Origin: Clostridia bacterium
GTDB taxonomy: Bacteria > Bacillota > Clostridia > Christensenellales > DTU072
DNA length: 57,961 bases
NCBI GenBank assembly: GCA_017476265.1
Contig: JAFVAC010000061.1
Location: forward strand, 1 to 57,961
Direction of reading: 5' to 3'
Under the pieces are notes generated by a model. It did not search any database and was not told the DNA's origin. It saw only the letters and a program-made list of their open reading frames with translations. A program made the position numbers and the translations under genes. Below are positions 1 through 10,000 of the stretch, in pieces. The first letter of the stretch is position 1. Each line of letters opens with the position of its first letter.

Positions 1-591
1 TACTTCAAACTGCAGAGTTTCGTCTTCATGCCCATCTTCGGGCTCAATCAAGGCGCTCTGCCGGTGATGAGCTACAATTACGGTGCCAAGGACAAAAAGC
101 GCTTCCTCGAAGCGGTCAAGTGGTGCCTTATCTTCGCGCTGTCTATGATGACGATCGGCTTATTGTTGTTCCAGTTGCTTCCCGACCAACTGCTCCGCCT
201 CTTCAACGCCGAGGGAGAACTGCTCCGCGTAGGACGACTTGCGCTACGGGTCATCAGCGTCTGCTTCCCCTTTGCGGCGGTGGGTATCATCGGAGCGACC
301 TCCATGCAGGCTCTGCGCTACGGGACGATGAGTATGATCGTGAGTCTGATGCGACAGGTGATCCTGCTCATCCCCTTCTCTCTTCTTTTGTCGCACTATT
401 TCGGCGTGGACGGCGTATGGGCGGCGTATCCGGCGAGCGAAGCGGGCGCGGCGATCCTTACGGTGATCCTCTTGCCCATGCTCCTCAAAAAATGCTTTGA
501 TCAAAAAAATCTTTCGACGGACTTGTCGGAGAAAGAGCAAAAAACGGAGAAAAACCCAAACGACGCAGGAGGGACGACCGTTGACGCATAA
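1..591 (+). CDS. MATE-family efflux transporter (C-terminal part, 5' end outside window)
   Basis: The frame is open from base 1, so this is the last 196 residues of a longer protein; the ATG at 28 is internal. The visible part holds the family segment GLNQGALPVMSYNYGAK near residue 14, followed by several hydrophobic membrane segments and a short charged tail rich in Lys and Glu. MATE proteins sit in the cytoplasmic membrane and export drugs or metabolites using a Na+ or H+ gradient; the substrate cannot be told from sequence. The 3' end overlaps the TTG start of the following methyltransferase by 11 bases, which suggests translational coupling. Confidence 0.9.
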   Translation, partial: YFKLQSFVFMPIFGLNQGALPVMSYNYGAKDKKRFLEAVKWCLIFALSMMTIGLLLFQLLPDQLLRLFNAEGELLRVGRLALRVISVCFPFAAVGIIGATSMQALRYGTMSMIVSLMRQVILLIPFSLLLSHYFGVDGVWAAYPASEAGAAILTVILLPMLLKKCFDQKNLSTDLSEKEQKTEKNPNDAGGTTVDA

Positions 592-1696
592 GATCGCCGT
601 GACCTCCGCTTTCGGCGTGGAATCGGTCACAAAAAAAGAACTGAAAAATCTCGGCGTCCGGGACCCGAAGGCGATCGACGGGAGTTTTGTCTTCGACGGG
701 ACGATGCGCGACGTGTCAAGGCTCAACGTCTTTTTGCGGACGGGAGATAGGGTTCACCTTGTGTTGAAAGAGTTCCCGGCGAGAAGTTTTGACGAACTGT
801 TCGACGGCGTAAAGAGCGTACCTTTTTCCGACTATCTCCCGACCGACGCCCGTATCATCGTCAATGGCAAGAGCGTAAAAAGCACCCTCTATTCCCTCTC
901 GGACTGCCAAAAGATCATCAAAAAAGCCATCCTCTCTCGCCTGTCCGAGGACAAGAGGACGACGTACTTTCCCGAAAGCGGTCCGACCTACGAAGTACTC
1001 TTTTCAATCAGGAACGACCTCGTCACCCTCAGTCTGAACACTTCGGGCAAGGGACTGCACAAGCGCGGATACAGGGACTTGGTCGGCGACGCGCCCATCA
1101 AGGAGACGCTGGCGGCGGCTCTTGTCGCGCTCTCCCCTATAGACGCGGAAAGACCCTTCGTCGATCCTTTTTGCGGATCGGGGACCCTTCTCATCGAAGC
1201 GGCGACGGCGGCTATGCATATCGCCCCGGGAATAAGTCGTGACTTCGACTTTCTGCACTGGAATTTTTTCGATAAAAAACTCTACGAAGAGACGATAGAA
1301 GAGGCTAAAAGCGGCGAAAAAAAACAAAAACTTCCCTTTGCCGGCTACGACGTCGATCCGAGCGCGATCAAACTCGCCCTGCGCCACGCCGAGCGAGCGG
1401 GCATACGCGAATACGTCCATCTGCAAGCGCGCGACGTCAAGGACCTCTCCCACGCAAAATCCCACGGCTGTATCGTCACCAATCCCCCCTACGGCGAGCG
1501 GCTCTTGACCGAAAGAGAAGCGCTCGAACTGTACAAGACCTTCGGCGACGTCTGCAAAAGGCTGGACCAGTGGTCAATTAACGTCATCACAAGCGCAAAA
1601 GGCTTTGAAAGAGCGTTTGGCAAAAAAGCGGACCGCAACCGAAAACTCTTCAACGCCAATAAAGAGTGCCGATTCTATCAATACGATCGGCTGTAG
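581..1696 (+). CDS. RlmL/YpsC-like THUMP-domain rRNA (guanine-N2) methyltransferase
   Basis: About 371 residues. I choose the TTG at 581 because AGGAGGG lies at 567-573 with good spacing and because the family begins with a segment like HKIAVTSAFGVESVTKKEL; the in-frame ATG at 497 lies inside the MATE gene and would add an unrelated basic leader. The N-terminal third is the THUMP RNA-binding region. The C-terminal half is a Rossmann methyltransferase with the SAM motif DPFCGSGTLLIEAA and the N6/N2 motif NPPYGERL. The family, related to the N-terminal part of E. coli RlmL, methylates guanine in 23S rRNA. Target specificity is inferred. A hairpin terminator follows the stop. Confidence 0.9.
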   Translation: MTHKIAVTSAFGVESVTKKELKNLGVRDPKAIDGSFVFDGTMRDVSRLNVFLRTGDRVHLVLKEFPARSFDELFDGVKSVPFSDYLPTDARIIVNGKSVKSTLYSLSDCQKIIKKAILSRLSEDKRTTYFPESGPTYEVLFSIRNDLVTLSLNTSGKGLHKRGYRDLVGDAPIKETLAAALVALSPIDAERPFVDPFCGSGTLLIEAATAAMHIAPGISRDFDFLHWNFFDKKLYEETIEEAKSGEKKQKLPFAGYDVDPSAIKLALRHAERAGIREYVHLQARDVKDLSHAKSHGCIVTNPPYGERLLTEREALELYKTFGDVCKRLDQWSINVITSAKGFERAFGKKADRNRKLFNANKECRFYQYDRL

Positions 1697-1705
1697 TAGA
1701 AGTTT

Positions 1706-1739
1706 GGTCGCTCCTGTTTTGTGAGCGATCTTTTATTTT
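1706..1739 (+). terminator. Intrinsic terminator after the RlmL-like gene
   Basis: An 8-bp stem (1706-1713 with 1723-1730, one G-U pair) with a 9-base loop is followed by a T-rich run at 1731-1739. It ends the plus-strand MATE/methyltransferase unit and lies at the end of the convergent ASCH gene, whose stop (1733) falls in the T run. Confidence 0.65.
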
Positions 1740-2599
1740 GTCAGGACTTTGATCTCGATGGCAAGCGCGCCGAACGCCTCTTCGTCCGACTTTTTGTAGT
1801 AGGCGTACATTCTTTCCGTCGCCTCCTCCGGTGTACAGTCGGAAAAGCCCGTTTTGTCGAACAGTTCGGAGGAAAACAGCTCGTAAAAACCCGGGAAGGG
1901 ATACAGTCCGACGACTTCCGTCCGCATATGACGGGACGGGTCGTCCTTATGCAAAAATTGTATGATATCTCCGACGGATAGTTGTTGCCGCTTCTTATCG
2001 TTCAGGCGCACTTCCACCGTCTTTTTGCCGGAATACACCTGCTTAAACGCCTCGTCGTTCAGTTTCATCTCCATCACGATGGGGTGCTCCGCGCCCTCTT
2101 CGGACGGCATGAGACGAATATTTTCCTCTTCGACGAATCGTTCAACGAAATCTAAGACCTTTTGGGGGTCGGGAGAGCACGTATACGGCTCGTACCCCGT
2201 CGGAATAACGATCTCGAAGGTCGTCCCCTTGGGCGCGATCTTGCTCCTGTCCACCCCCTCGGTCGGATAGACGACCCGTCTATCATCGTTATCGTCATAT
2301 TCGATCTCTATGTCCATATACCATATCATATACGAAATGTCGTCTTTTGGCTCCCGCAACGCTTCCGCCATGAGTGCGCCCCACTCCCGCATCGAGCAGC
2401 AGAATTTTCGACCGTCGTTGAGGACCGGCGTGCAAAACGCAACGTTCTGATGGCTGTCCCCGCCAAAGGAATAGCCTTTTTGGCGCACGTCTTCTATGAC
2501 GGCGAGTCTCGCCGCCAAATACTCTTCGGGACTCTTCTCTTCAAAAGTCGCGTAGTCCGGGTCGTCGTAACTTGTCCAGCCGATCACTTCGTATTTCAT
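1733..2599 (-). CDS. ASCH-domain protein with an uncharacterised N-terminal domain
   Basis: About 288 residues from the ATG at 2599, which has AAGGAGG five bases upstream; the longer open frame to 2758 crosses the ferredoxin terminator and is not used. The C-terminal 110 residues (from about EMKLNDEAFKQVYSGKKT to the end) match the ASCH fold, a PUA-like beta barrel: the K-x-E-x-R-L pattern and the LSVGDIIQF segment are visible. ASCH proteins bind RNA or nucleotides, and some hydrolyse modified nucleosides. The N-terminal 170 residues (GWTSYDDPDYATFEEKS... with CCSMREW) I do not recognise; no signal peptide or membrane segment is seen. The exact role is unknown. Confidence 0.75.
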   Translation of the reverse strand: MKYEVIGWTSYDDPDYATFEEKSPEEYLAARLAVIEDVRQKGYSFGGDSHQNVAFCTPVLNDGRKFCCSMREWGALMAEALREPKDDISYMIWYMDIEIEYDDNDDRRVVYPTEGVDRSKIAPKGTTFEIVIPTGYEPYTCSPDPQKVLDFVERFVEEENIRLMPSEEGAEHPIVMEMKLNDEAFKQVYSGKKTVEVRLNDKKRQQLSVGDIIQFLHKDDPSRHMRTEVVGLYPFPGFYELFSSELFDKTGFSDCTPEEATERMYAYYKKSDEEAFGALAIEIKVLTK

Positions 2600-2742
2600 C
2601 ATTTCCTCCTTTTCTGAGCCGGTCATTCTATAAATCATTGTACCATTCGAACCGTAAAAAGTCGATCCTTTCGTCCACGTCGAAGATATCGCCAAGAAAA
2701 ATAGGGACTTTTCGTCACGCGTTCGTTTGTTCATAAAAAGAT

Positions 2743-2767
2743 AAAGGACGGAAAGCATCCGTCCTTT
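2743..2767 (-). terminator. Terminator of the ferredoxin gene
   Basis: A perfect 9-bp stem (2743-2751 with 2759-2767) with a 7-base loop is followed on the minus strand by a T-rich stretch. It lies about 30 bases after the ferredoxin stop and separates it from the ASCH gene. Confidence 0.7.
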
Positions 2768-2797
2768 TGTGTAAAGATCTTGCTTATTGTAGACCGA

Positions 2798-2968
2798 TTA
2801 GCCTTCGGTGATAGCCTCCATCGGGCAAACTCCGGCGCAGGTACCGCAAGAGATGCACTCGTCGGGGTTGATCTGATACTGGCTGTCGCCCGCGCTGATG
2901 GCGTTGACGGGGCACTCTCCTTCGCAGGTGCCGCAGCTTATGCAAGAATCACTGATAACGTATGCCAT
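2798..2968 (-). CDS. 2[4Fe-4S] ferredoxin, 56 residues
   Basis: A short gene read directly from the minus strand: it starts MAYVISDSCISCGTCEGECP and ends GVCPMEAITEG. It has two CxxCxxCxxxCP motifs, CISCGTCEGECP and CISCGTCAGVCP, the exact layout of clostridial ferredoxins that carry low-potential electrons between oxidoreductases and hydrogenases. Its length (56) is typical. The ribosome binding site AAAGGAGA precedes the ATG at 2968. It has its own consensus promoter (3009-3038) and its own terminator, so it is a single-gene transcription unit, usually strongly expressed in anaerobes. Confidence 0.97.
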   Translation of the reverse strand: MAYVISDSCISCGTCEGECPVNAISAGDSQYQINPDECISCGTCAGVCPMEAITEG

Positions 2969-3008
2969 AAGAAATTTCTCCTTTTCCTTTCGGATTTTTG
3001 TTGAGATT

Positions 3009-3038
3009 ATTATAGCACGGTGCCGTGAAAGGTGTCAA
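3009..3038 (-). promoter_or_regulatory. Sigma-A type promoter of the ferredoxin gene
   Basis: On the minus strand TTGACA (3038-3033) and TATAAT (3014-3009) are both perfect consensus hexamers, 18 bases apart. The predicted start gives a leader of roughly 35 bases before the ferredoxin ATG at 2968. Confidence 0.8.
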
Positions 3039-3040
3039 TA

Positions 3041-3061
3041 AAAAATGTCGTTTTTTCGACA
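3041..3061 (-). terminator. Possible terminator after the SDR gene
   Basis: On the minus strand a 5-bp stem (TGTCG...CGACA, 3061-3046) with an A6 loop is followed by a T-rich run. The stem is short, so this is a weak call; it would separate the SDR gene from the ferredoxin promoter. Confidence 0.4.
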
Positions 3062-3137
3062 AAAAATTACATTTTTGAAGTTAAATGAACTTAACTCTTG
3101 GCTCTTTCTATCGTTTTTCTGCGATTTCCGTGGGTTT

Positions 3138-3836
3138 TCAATACCCCCCGTCCACACCGAGTACTTGCGCCGTGACGTAGGACGACTCGTCCGACAATAA
3201 GAACTTGATCATACCCGCCACGTCGTCCGGCGTACCCGGGCGACCGAGCGCAAGACCGTCGCAAAAAGCCGCCTTGTCCGCCGCGGAATACATCGCCGTC
3301 ATTTCCGTCTCGATAAAACCGGGCGCGACGCAGTTGACGCGGACGCCGGAAGGTCCCAGTTCTTTTGCGAGCGCCTTGCAAAAGGAGATCAGACCGCCCT
3401 TTGCCGCGGAATAGGCGACCTCCAAAGAGCCGCCGCACACCCCCCAGATCGAAGAGACGAGGACGATGGAGCCCGACTTACGTTCCACCATACCGGGAAT
3501 AAGACGCTTGGTCAAGAGCATCGGCGCGGTCAGATCGCGGAACGTCAGATCCTCGATCTCCCGGTCGGAGAAGTCGGAAAAGAGCCCGCTTTTCGCCACC
3601 CCGGCGCAATGAACTACGCCGTACAGCGTGCCGAACTTTTTGACCTCCTTCCAGAATGCTTCCACGCCCATCGGATCGGAAAAGTCGCCGTAGAGGGGGA
3701 CGACGTTCTCGCCGACGGGCACTCTGTCCGCATGGGTGCGATACTGCGCCAGCACGAGATACTCGGAAGACAAGACCTCGACGACCCGCCGCCCGATCCC
3801 ACCACTGGCACCGGTGACCAAAACTTTTTTTTGCAT
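3138..3836 (-). CDS. Short-chain dehydrogenase/reductase, FabG-like
   Basis: About 232 residues from the ATG at 3836, preceded by GAGGTG. The cofactor motif is VLVTGASGGIGRRV (TGxxxGxG) at the N-terminus. The catalytic set is present: VSSIWG (Ser), YSAAKGG (Tyr-x3-Lys), and PGFIETEM. The end, DDVAGMIKFLLSDESSYVTAQVLGVDGGY, is typical of FabG-type NADPH-dependent reductases. The substrate is not decided by sequence: a 3-oxoacyl-ACP reductase or the EF-P 5-aminopentanone reductase (YmfI) branch are both possible. It is divergent from the 45-residue microprotein with only about 56 bases between them. Confidence 0.9.
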   Translation of the reverse strand: MQKKVLVTGASGGIGRRVVEVLSSEYLVLAQYRTHADRVPVGENVVPLYGDFSDPMGVEAFWKEVKKFGTLYGVVHCAGVAKSGLFSDFSDREIEDLTFRDLTAPMLLTKRLIPGMVERKSGSIVLVSSIWGVCGGSLEVAYSAAKGGLISFCKALAKELGPSGVRVNCVAPGFIETEMTAMYSAADKAAFCDGLALGRPGTPDDVAGMIKFLLSDESSYVTAQVLGVDGGY

Positions 3837-3892
3837 ATACACCTCAATATTTTGCTCCCTTTTGCACACCATACGAGAAAAAGGAGGTACTT

Positions 3893-4030
3893 ATGTCCAA
3901 ACGTAAAAAGAAAAAGTCCAAGCGCTCGTCCTCTCGCCCGAGGCAAGAGGACTTACGCAATATGACGATGGCTCTCAAGGACGAGTCGGAGACGCAAAAG
4001 GCTCTGACCCATCCCGAACTGATCCCTTAG
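3893..4030 (+). CDS. Putative 45-residue highly basic microprotein
   Basis: An ATG at 3893 follows a full-length Shine-Dalgarno AAGGAGGT at optimal spacing. The product starts MSKRKKKKSKRSSSRPRQ (mostly Lys/Arg/Ser) and ends in a more acidic half, EDLRNMTMALKDESETQ, to HPELIP. I do not recognise it; the basic head suggests nucleic-acid or ribosome binding, which is inference. It is divergent from the SDR gene, and its TAG overlaps the TAA of the convergent giant lipoprotein by two bases. No terminator is visible between them. It is shorter than most gene callers keep. Confidence 0.6.
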   Translation: MSKRKKKKSKRSSSRPRQEDLRNMTMALKDESETQKALTHPELIP

Positions 4031-7000
4031 CCTGCGTAGACGACGGTCACTTTGTCGTCACGCCAGCTGTTGCCCGTCACCACATGGACGATCGTCCCGG
4101 TCAGAGGATCTTCCGGATAGTCGCCTTGTTCATCAAATCCGACGTACAACGTCAGGCTCTTCGATCTGCCCGGGGCGTAGAACGCGTAGTCGCTGATCGC
4201 AATCACCGAGTCAGGCAGGGTGATGGATTCTATATTGCCGCACCCACGGAATGCCTCCGACCCGATCATCGTGACTCCGTCACAGATGGTCACGTTCGTC
4301 AATTTGGTGCAACCATAGAAGGTCCTTTCGGCGATGATCGTGCCCACGTTCTCTATTTCTTCGTCCACCCCGTTGATGGCCACGCGCTCCACGTTGCTGG
4401 AGACGATGGACGTCAACAGATAGACCGGTGCGGTCAGATCGATGACGCTGTCGCACCCGCTGAAGGCACCCTCTCCGACCTTCTTGACTGTGGTCGGGAC
4501 CACAAGTCCGCTCATATTTGTCTGTCCGTAGAAGGCATACGGGAGGACCTCCGCCGCACCGTCTGCGATGGTGACGGTGGTGTCTTCGGGCATCGTGCCC
4601 TTATATCCGTATACGAAGCGAGACGAATAATAGGACGTGTCTTCATCCACCAAATAATATGCGCCGATGTACACAACGCCGTCGGAACGACCCGCCAGCC
4701 ACGAGGTGTCGTCAAAAATTCCCCGACCGAAATCAACCGCTTGAGAATCGGTCATGGGCTTATCTTCTGTGGCGAAGCTGACGTCTGCTATCTTGGTATG
4801 GGCAAAGGCGTAGTCTCCTATATGGACGGAATCGGAAGTGAAGTTGCCGTTAAAGGTGGACGAACCGTTCAGTCTGCCGCATCCGAAGAATGCCTTTTCT
4901 CCCACCGTGCCGACTGCGTCGGCGGCGAAGTCCCTGAATACGCCCGTAGAGGTCTCGCTTGTCGCGACGAGCTGCTTCCTTACTTCGCCTTCGGTGATAT
5001 CATACTCATGATAGTCCCCTATCGCGTTTTCACTGACGACAAAATAGTAATTCTTGAGCGCATTGCCACCTTTGATTTCCTTGTAGTTGTAGATGGTAAA
5101 CGTCTCGGCGGGTCGGACGAATTGTACGCCGTAGTCGTCGTACTCCTCGGTCGTATTGGTAAAGGCGTAGTCGCCGACGTTCAGTACCGAGAACAAGAAA
5201 TGCGTCCTATCCGAATCGTCGAAGACTTGAGAGTAGAGCGTCAGTTCTACGTCGGAGACGCCGTAGAAGGCATAGTCACCGATCGAGATGGGCTTGATTT
5301 CAATATGTTCTATCAGCAAAAGACCTTCGTCCGTTATTTTCTCGGGGACCCATTCCCATTTGTGGAGACGCATAGACAGCGGAATGTCCACGTTGTAGAA
5401 GGCGTACGCACCCACGTCGCCGACGAGACGTCCGTCGAAGTTCATCGAGCCGATCGTCGCTTCGCGGAAAGCGTTCGCTCCGATGTTGACCGTGTAGGGA
5501 TATTGCGCGGCATAGTATTCGCCATCACCTTTTATTATACCGACCGGCACATCCGTTTGATAGTAAGACGTAAAGGATACGCTCTTCAGTCTCGGCGCGG
5601 TGGAATACGGGTCGCAATAGAAGATATTGTCGGGGACTTTGGACACTTTGCCGAATACGACGTCGACGCCTACGCCCGACGTTCCGCCGGCAGAGATCCA
5701 GGACACGTTGCTGAACGTGACGCCGTCGCAGTCGATCTTAAGATCGGTGATCGCGGTGCAGTCCTTAAAGGAACTGGATCCGACGTAGGTCAGTTCGCTC
5801 CCCAGCGTCACTTCGGTAAGAGCCGCGCACGCTTCAAAGGCGTTGTTCCCGATGTAGGTCAGTTGATCCGCGTTGGGCACGGCGGTCAGAGCCGTATTGT
5901 TAAAGGCGTATTCGTTTATGACGGTCAAGTTGTCCGCGCCGCTAAAGGTTGACAGACTCTGCACGCGCGAGAAGGCGTACCGACCTATCGTCGTACAAGC
6001 CGACCCGGAAGCGAAGAGGACGCTGACTACTTTCGGCGTAGCGCTATAGTCGATATCGGTCACGGCGAACATAGACTCGTGGATATACTCCACGCCGGCG
6101 GCGATATTGACAGTCACGCCCGCCCCGCTACGTCCCAGTCTCGTGAAGACGTTGTTGTTCCGTTTCCCGTAGACGCTATCCGACGAGATGTGGAAGTTGG
6201 TTTCGTCGAGATTGACGGCGTTGTGGTTCAGGACGGTGACCTTGAGCATCCCGTAGAAGGCTTCGGCGCCGATGGTCGTCAAGGAAGACGGCAGGGTCAG
6301 CGCAGTCGCCTCGTCGCAGTCGGCAAAGGCGTACCGATCGACTACGGTGACGTATTCCGGCAAGTCGAGCGCTCCTGTGAAAGGCAGCCCGCGGAAGGCG
6401 GATTCGCCGATCCGCAAAGAGGGTATCGTCGCGCCGGTACGGGTCGCAAAGACGAGAGAAGTCACTTTGGGCTCGCTTTCGTCGCTATAGAAGACGCCGG
6501 CGGGCACGAAGCGGACTTTGGGTCCGATGGTCAACTTCACGCCCGCTCCCTCCGAGCCGCTGTTCCGGAAGACGTAGGCTCCCACGGTGACGTCGGAATC
6601 GTCCACTACGCCGATCGCATTGTACGCTATAGATGTGACAGCTGTGGTCCCGGAGAATGCCAGATTGCCGATGGACGCGGTCCCTTCGCCGATCGAGATG
6701 GCGGTCAACCCGGAGCAGTCCATAAAGGCGGACTCTCCGACGCTATCCACCGAGTCTCCGAGGGTGACCGAAGTAAGCGCGCTGCAACCGAAGAACGCTC
6801 TCTTCCCGACGCGCACGTTCAGACTGAGCGCGATATCAAGCGAGGTACAACCTTCGTAGGCGGACTCGCCGATCTCCCGTACCGTCGCGGGGAGAGTCAA
6901 AGAGGACAATGAAGCGCAGTCCTTATTAAAGCCCGCCGGTATGGAAGTGATGACGTTCCCCAAATTGATGTCCGTCATAGCGCTGCATCCGGCAAAGGCG

Positions 7001-10000
7001 TACGGTCCGAAGGAGGTTATTTCATTCGGCAGGACGGTCATATCGACGATGGAGACGTCGTTGCGGAAGGCTTCGGCGCCGATGGAGATCGAGTGCCCGT
7101 TGGTGTTGAACGTGAAGTCGGTCAGATCGACGCATCCCTTAAAGGCGGCGTCTCCGATGTCGAAATCGGCGTCGCAGGCGGTGAACCTGAGCGCGGTCAA
7201 TCCCGTCGCTTCGAAGGCGGAGGTGTCGATAAGGCGCGGTTTTGCCATCGTCAAGGAGGTCAAGCCGACATCCCCGATGAAGGCATAGGACCCGACCGCC
7301 ATGACCGTCGTGGGCAGAGCGGAGATCGTAGCCTCGGTCAGATACGCAAAGGCATAGTCCCCGATCGACGTCAAGTGGGAATTACTCTCGGTCGGGAAGT
7401 TGAGGGCGACCACACGGGTCTGCACCACGCTCTCCTCGGGATGGGAGAAGAACATAAATCCGGGCACGGATACGACGTCGTCGCCGATGTTGACGGTGAG
7501 ATCTACAGCGGAGTCGCCGCACGCAAAGACTTCGCTTCCTACGCCGAGTCCCTCGACGGTCTCCTCCTCGCCCTCATAGTCTCCCATCGCCGCCGTCGCG
7601 TTGAAATTGAGTACGCTCAACCCGTCCATATACGCAAAGGCGTACGGGCGGATCGTCACGACGGACTTGGGTACGGTCAGCGTCGTCACGCCGCTGTCCC
7701 CGCGGAAAGCGCTCTCTTCCACGATCTTGATCCCTTCGGGCAGAACGACGGACGTGATCGCCGTCAGGTCGCGGAAGGCGTTTTTACCGATCCTTTCGGC
7801 TGTCCCGGTGACAAAGGTCACCGTCTTCACGTTGGGCGCGACGCTCGCGTAGAAGATATTGTCGGACAGACGCGCCGTGTCCACCGTGACGCTTATGCCT
7901 GCCGGCGCGCCGGAATTGTAGAAGATATTTTCTCCCGTGAAGTCTACGGTCGAGCGGACCGTGACCGACGTCAAAGTCGCTACGTCGGCAAAGGCGTAAC
8001 TCTCTACGTCGGTAAGGTTCGCCGTCAGTATGATCGACGTCAAATGCGTATTGCGGAAGGCGCTTGCTCCGATAACGACTCCTTCGGGCGCGCTCAAATC
8101 CACAGCCGCCACCCCCGAGCCCTCGAAGGCGTGCGCGGGCACCCGAGTGACCAAGGACGTGAAGGAGACGGTGGCACCCGCCGTGGCTCCGAAGACTTCG
8201 TCCCCTTGCGACAGATCGGAAATATCACTGCCAAGGACGATCGACGTCGCCGTAGAGCCGTACAGAGACCTCTCGCCGAGGGTCTCCAAAGAGGACGGCA
8301 AGGAGATCGTCTCGAACCTGTTGTTATAGAAAGCGTATGCGCCGATCTCCGTGACGGCAGGATGTTCGGCAAAAGTCAGCGCCTTCATTTTGACGCTCGT
8401 CCCGTAAAACAGGTATGCCGGAAGCACCTCCGCCGAGGCTCCGATTTCGATCGTCATACCCGCCCCGGCAGAACCCGCGCGGTCGAACGGTTTGTCATCG
8501 GCGGTCAGGTCTGCCAAGCGCACCGACAGCAATCTGACGGTACTGAGATTGACGCATCCGGCAAAAGCGTTCCGCCCGATCTCCGTCAAGCCCTCCGGCA
8601 ACGTAAGCGTCGTGAGTCTTACGGCGTTGTTGAACGCGTAAGGCGCGACGACAAGAACCGACGACGGGATCGTATATTCCGTCTCTTCGGAAGCGATGGG
8701 GAAGTACAGCAAGGTATCGTCAATGAGACTGAACAGACTCTTGTTGAGTACTTCATAGTACTCGGAGTCGTTTTCCGGATCGACGCGCATAAATGCCTCC
8801 ACAGGGCACCCGAAGAAGGCGTCTGAACCCACGTTGACCAAAACGGAAGAGAATCGGACTTCGGTCAAGCCGGCGTTCTTGAACGCTTCGTCTCCGATCA
8901 GGCGCACGTTGGACAAGTCTACCCCGTCGAGGACGGTACATCCGGCAAAAGCGGAATTTCCGATCTCTTCGGCAAGCACGGTCAAGTTGAAGGTGGAAAG
9001 GGCGGCGTCGCCTAAGAAGACATCTCCGGAGATCCGTTTGATCCCGGCGTGTCCGTCGGCACCCGTGACGGAGGTCAGCGCGGTACATCCGGCAAAGGCT
9101 CCGTCGTAGAGCTCTTCCACGGTGGTGGGCAGGACGACGGACGTGAGAGCGGTATTCCCTTTGAAGACGGTACCAATATCATACACGGCGTATCCGTCGA
9201 TGGTAGCGGGCAGCACGACGGCGCCCCCCTCGCCCGTATACGCGGTCAGATAGGCGCGGTCACCGCCGCGGACGTAGGAGTAGTCGCCGCTTGCCGTCAC
9301 CCCATAGGCGTATTCTACGGCATAGACGCCATCCGCCCAGTCGCTCGTCCAAGTCTCGCGCGCAACTTCTACCTGGCACTTGATCGTGAGGTCGGACGAG
9401 TCGGCAAAAGCCTTCGTCCCGATATAATAAGCGCGGTACGGCAGGATCACTTCGGTCGCGCCCACTTGACTGAAGGCGCGCTCTCCGATGATACGGACGG
9501 TATTGCCGAGATACAAAGAAGACAAGTCGGAAAGACCGGCAAAGGCATACGCTCCGATCTCGTCGAGGGCTCCGCTATCCGAAATGGCAAGCGCAGTCAC
9601 TCTTACGTCGGTCCCGTAGAAGAGATACGCCGGGACGTACTGCACAGTCGTAGCAATCGTGACCGTCATTCCATCGGTCGAACCGGTCCCGTCAAAGACG
9701 CCGTCCGTCTCATACAGATCGGCAAGAGCGGCGGAGCGGATCGTCAATAAGGACAGGCTCCTCATATCCGCAAAGGCGTGCGAACCGATCGTCCGCAAAC
9801 TGACGGGGAGAGTCAACTCCTCGACGGAGGAAGAGGCAAAGGCATAGGAATCGATCTCCGTCAGACCTTCCGGCAAGACGACGGAAGCGATCGACGACGC
9901 TCGGAAAGCGGAAGGTCCTATCGACGTCACCCCATTCGGCGCGAACGTGATATCGTCTATCTTTGCGCCGTAGAAAGCATTGTCTCCGATCACGGTAGCG

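Noticed and set aside
497-580. ATG at 497 as start of the RlmL-like gene
   Set aside because: It lies deep inside the MATE gene, has no ribosome binding site, and adds a basic stretch unlike the family; TTG 581 with AGGAGGG fits better.
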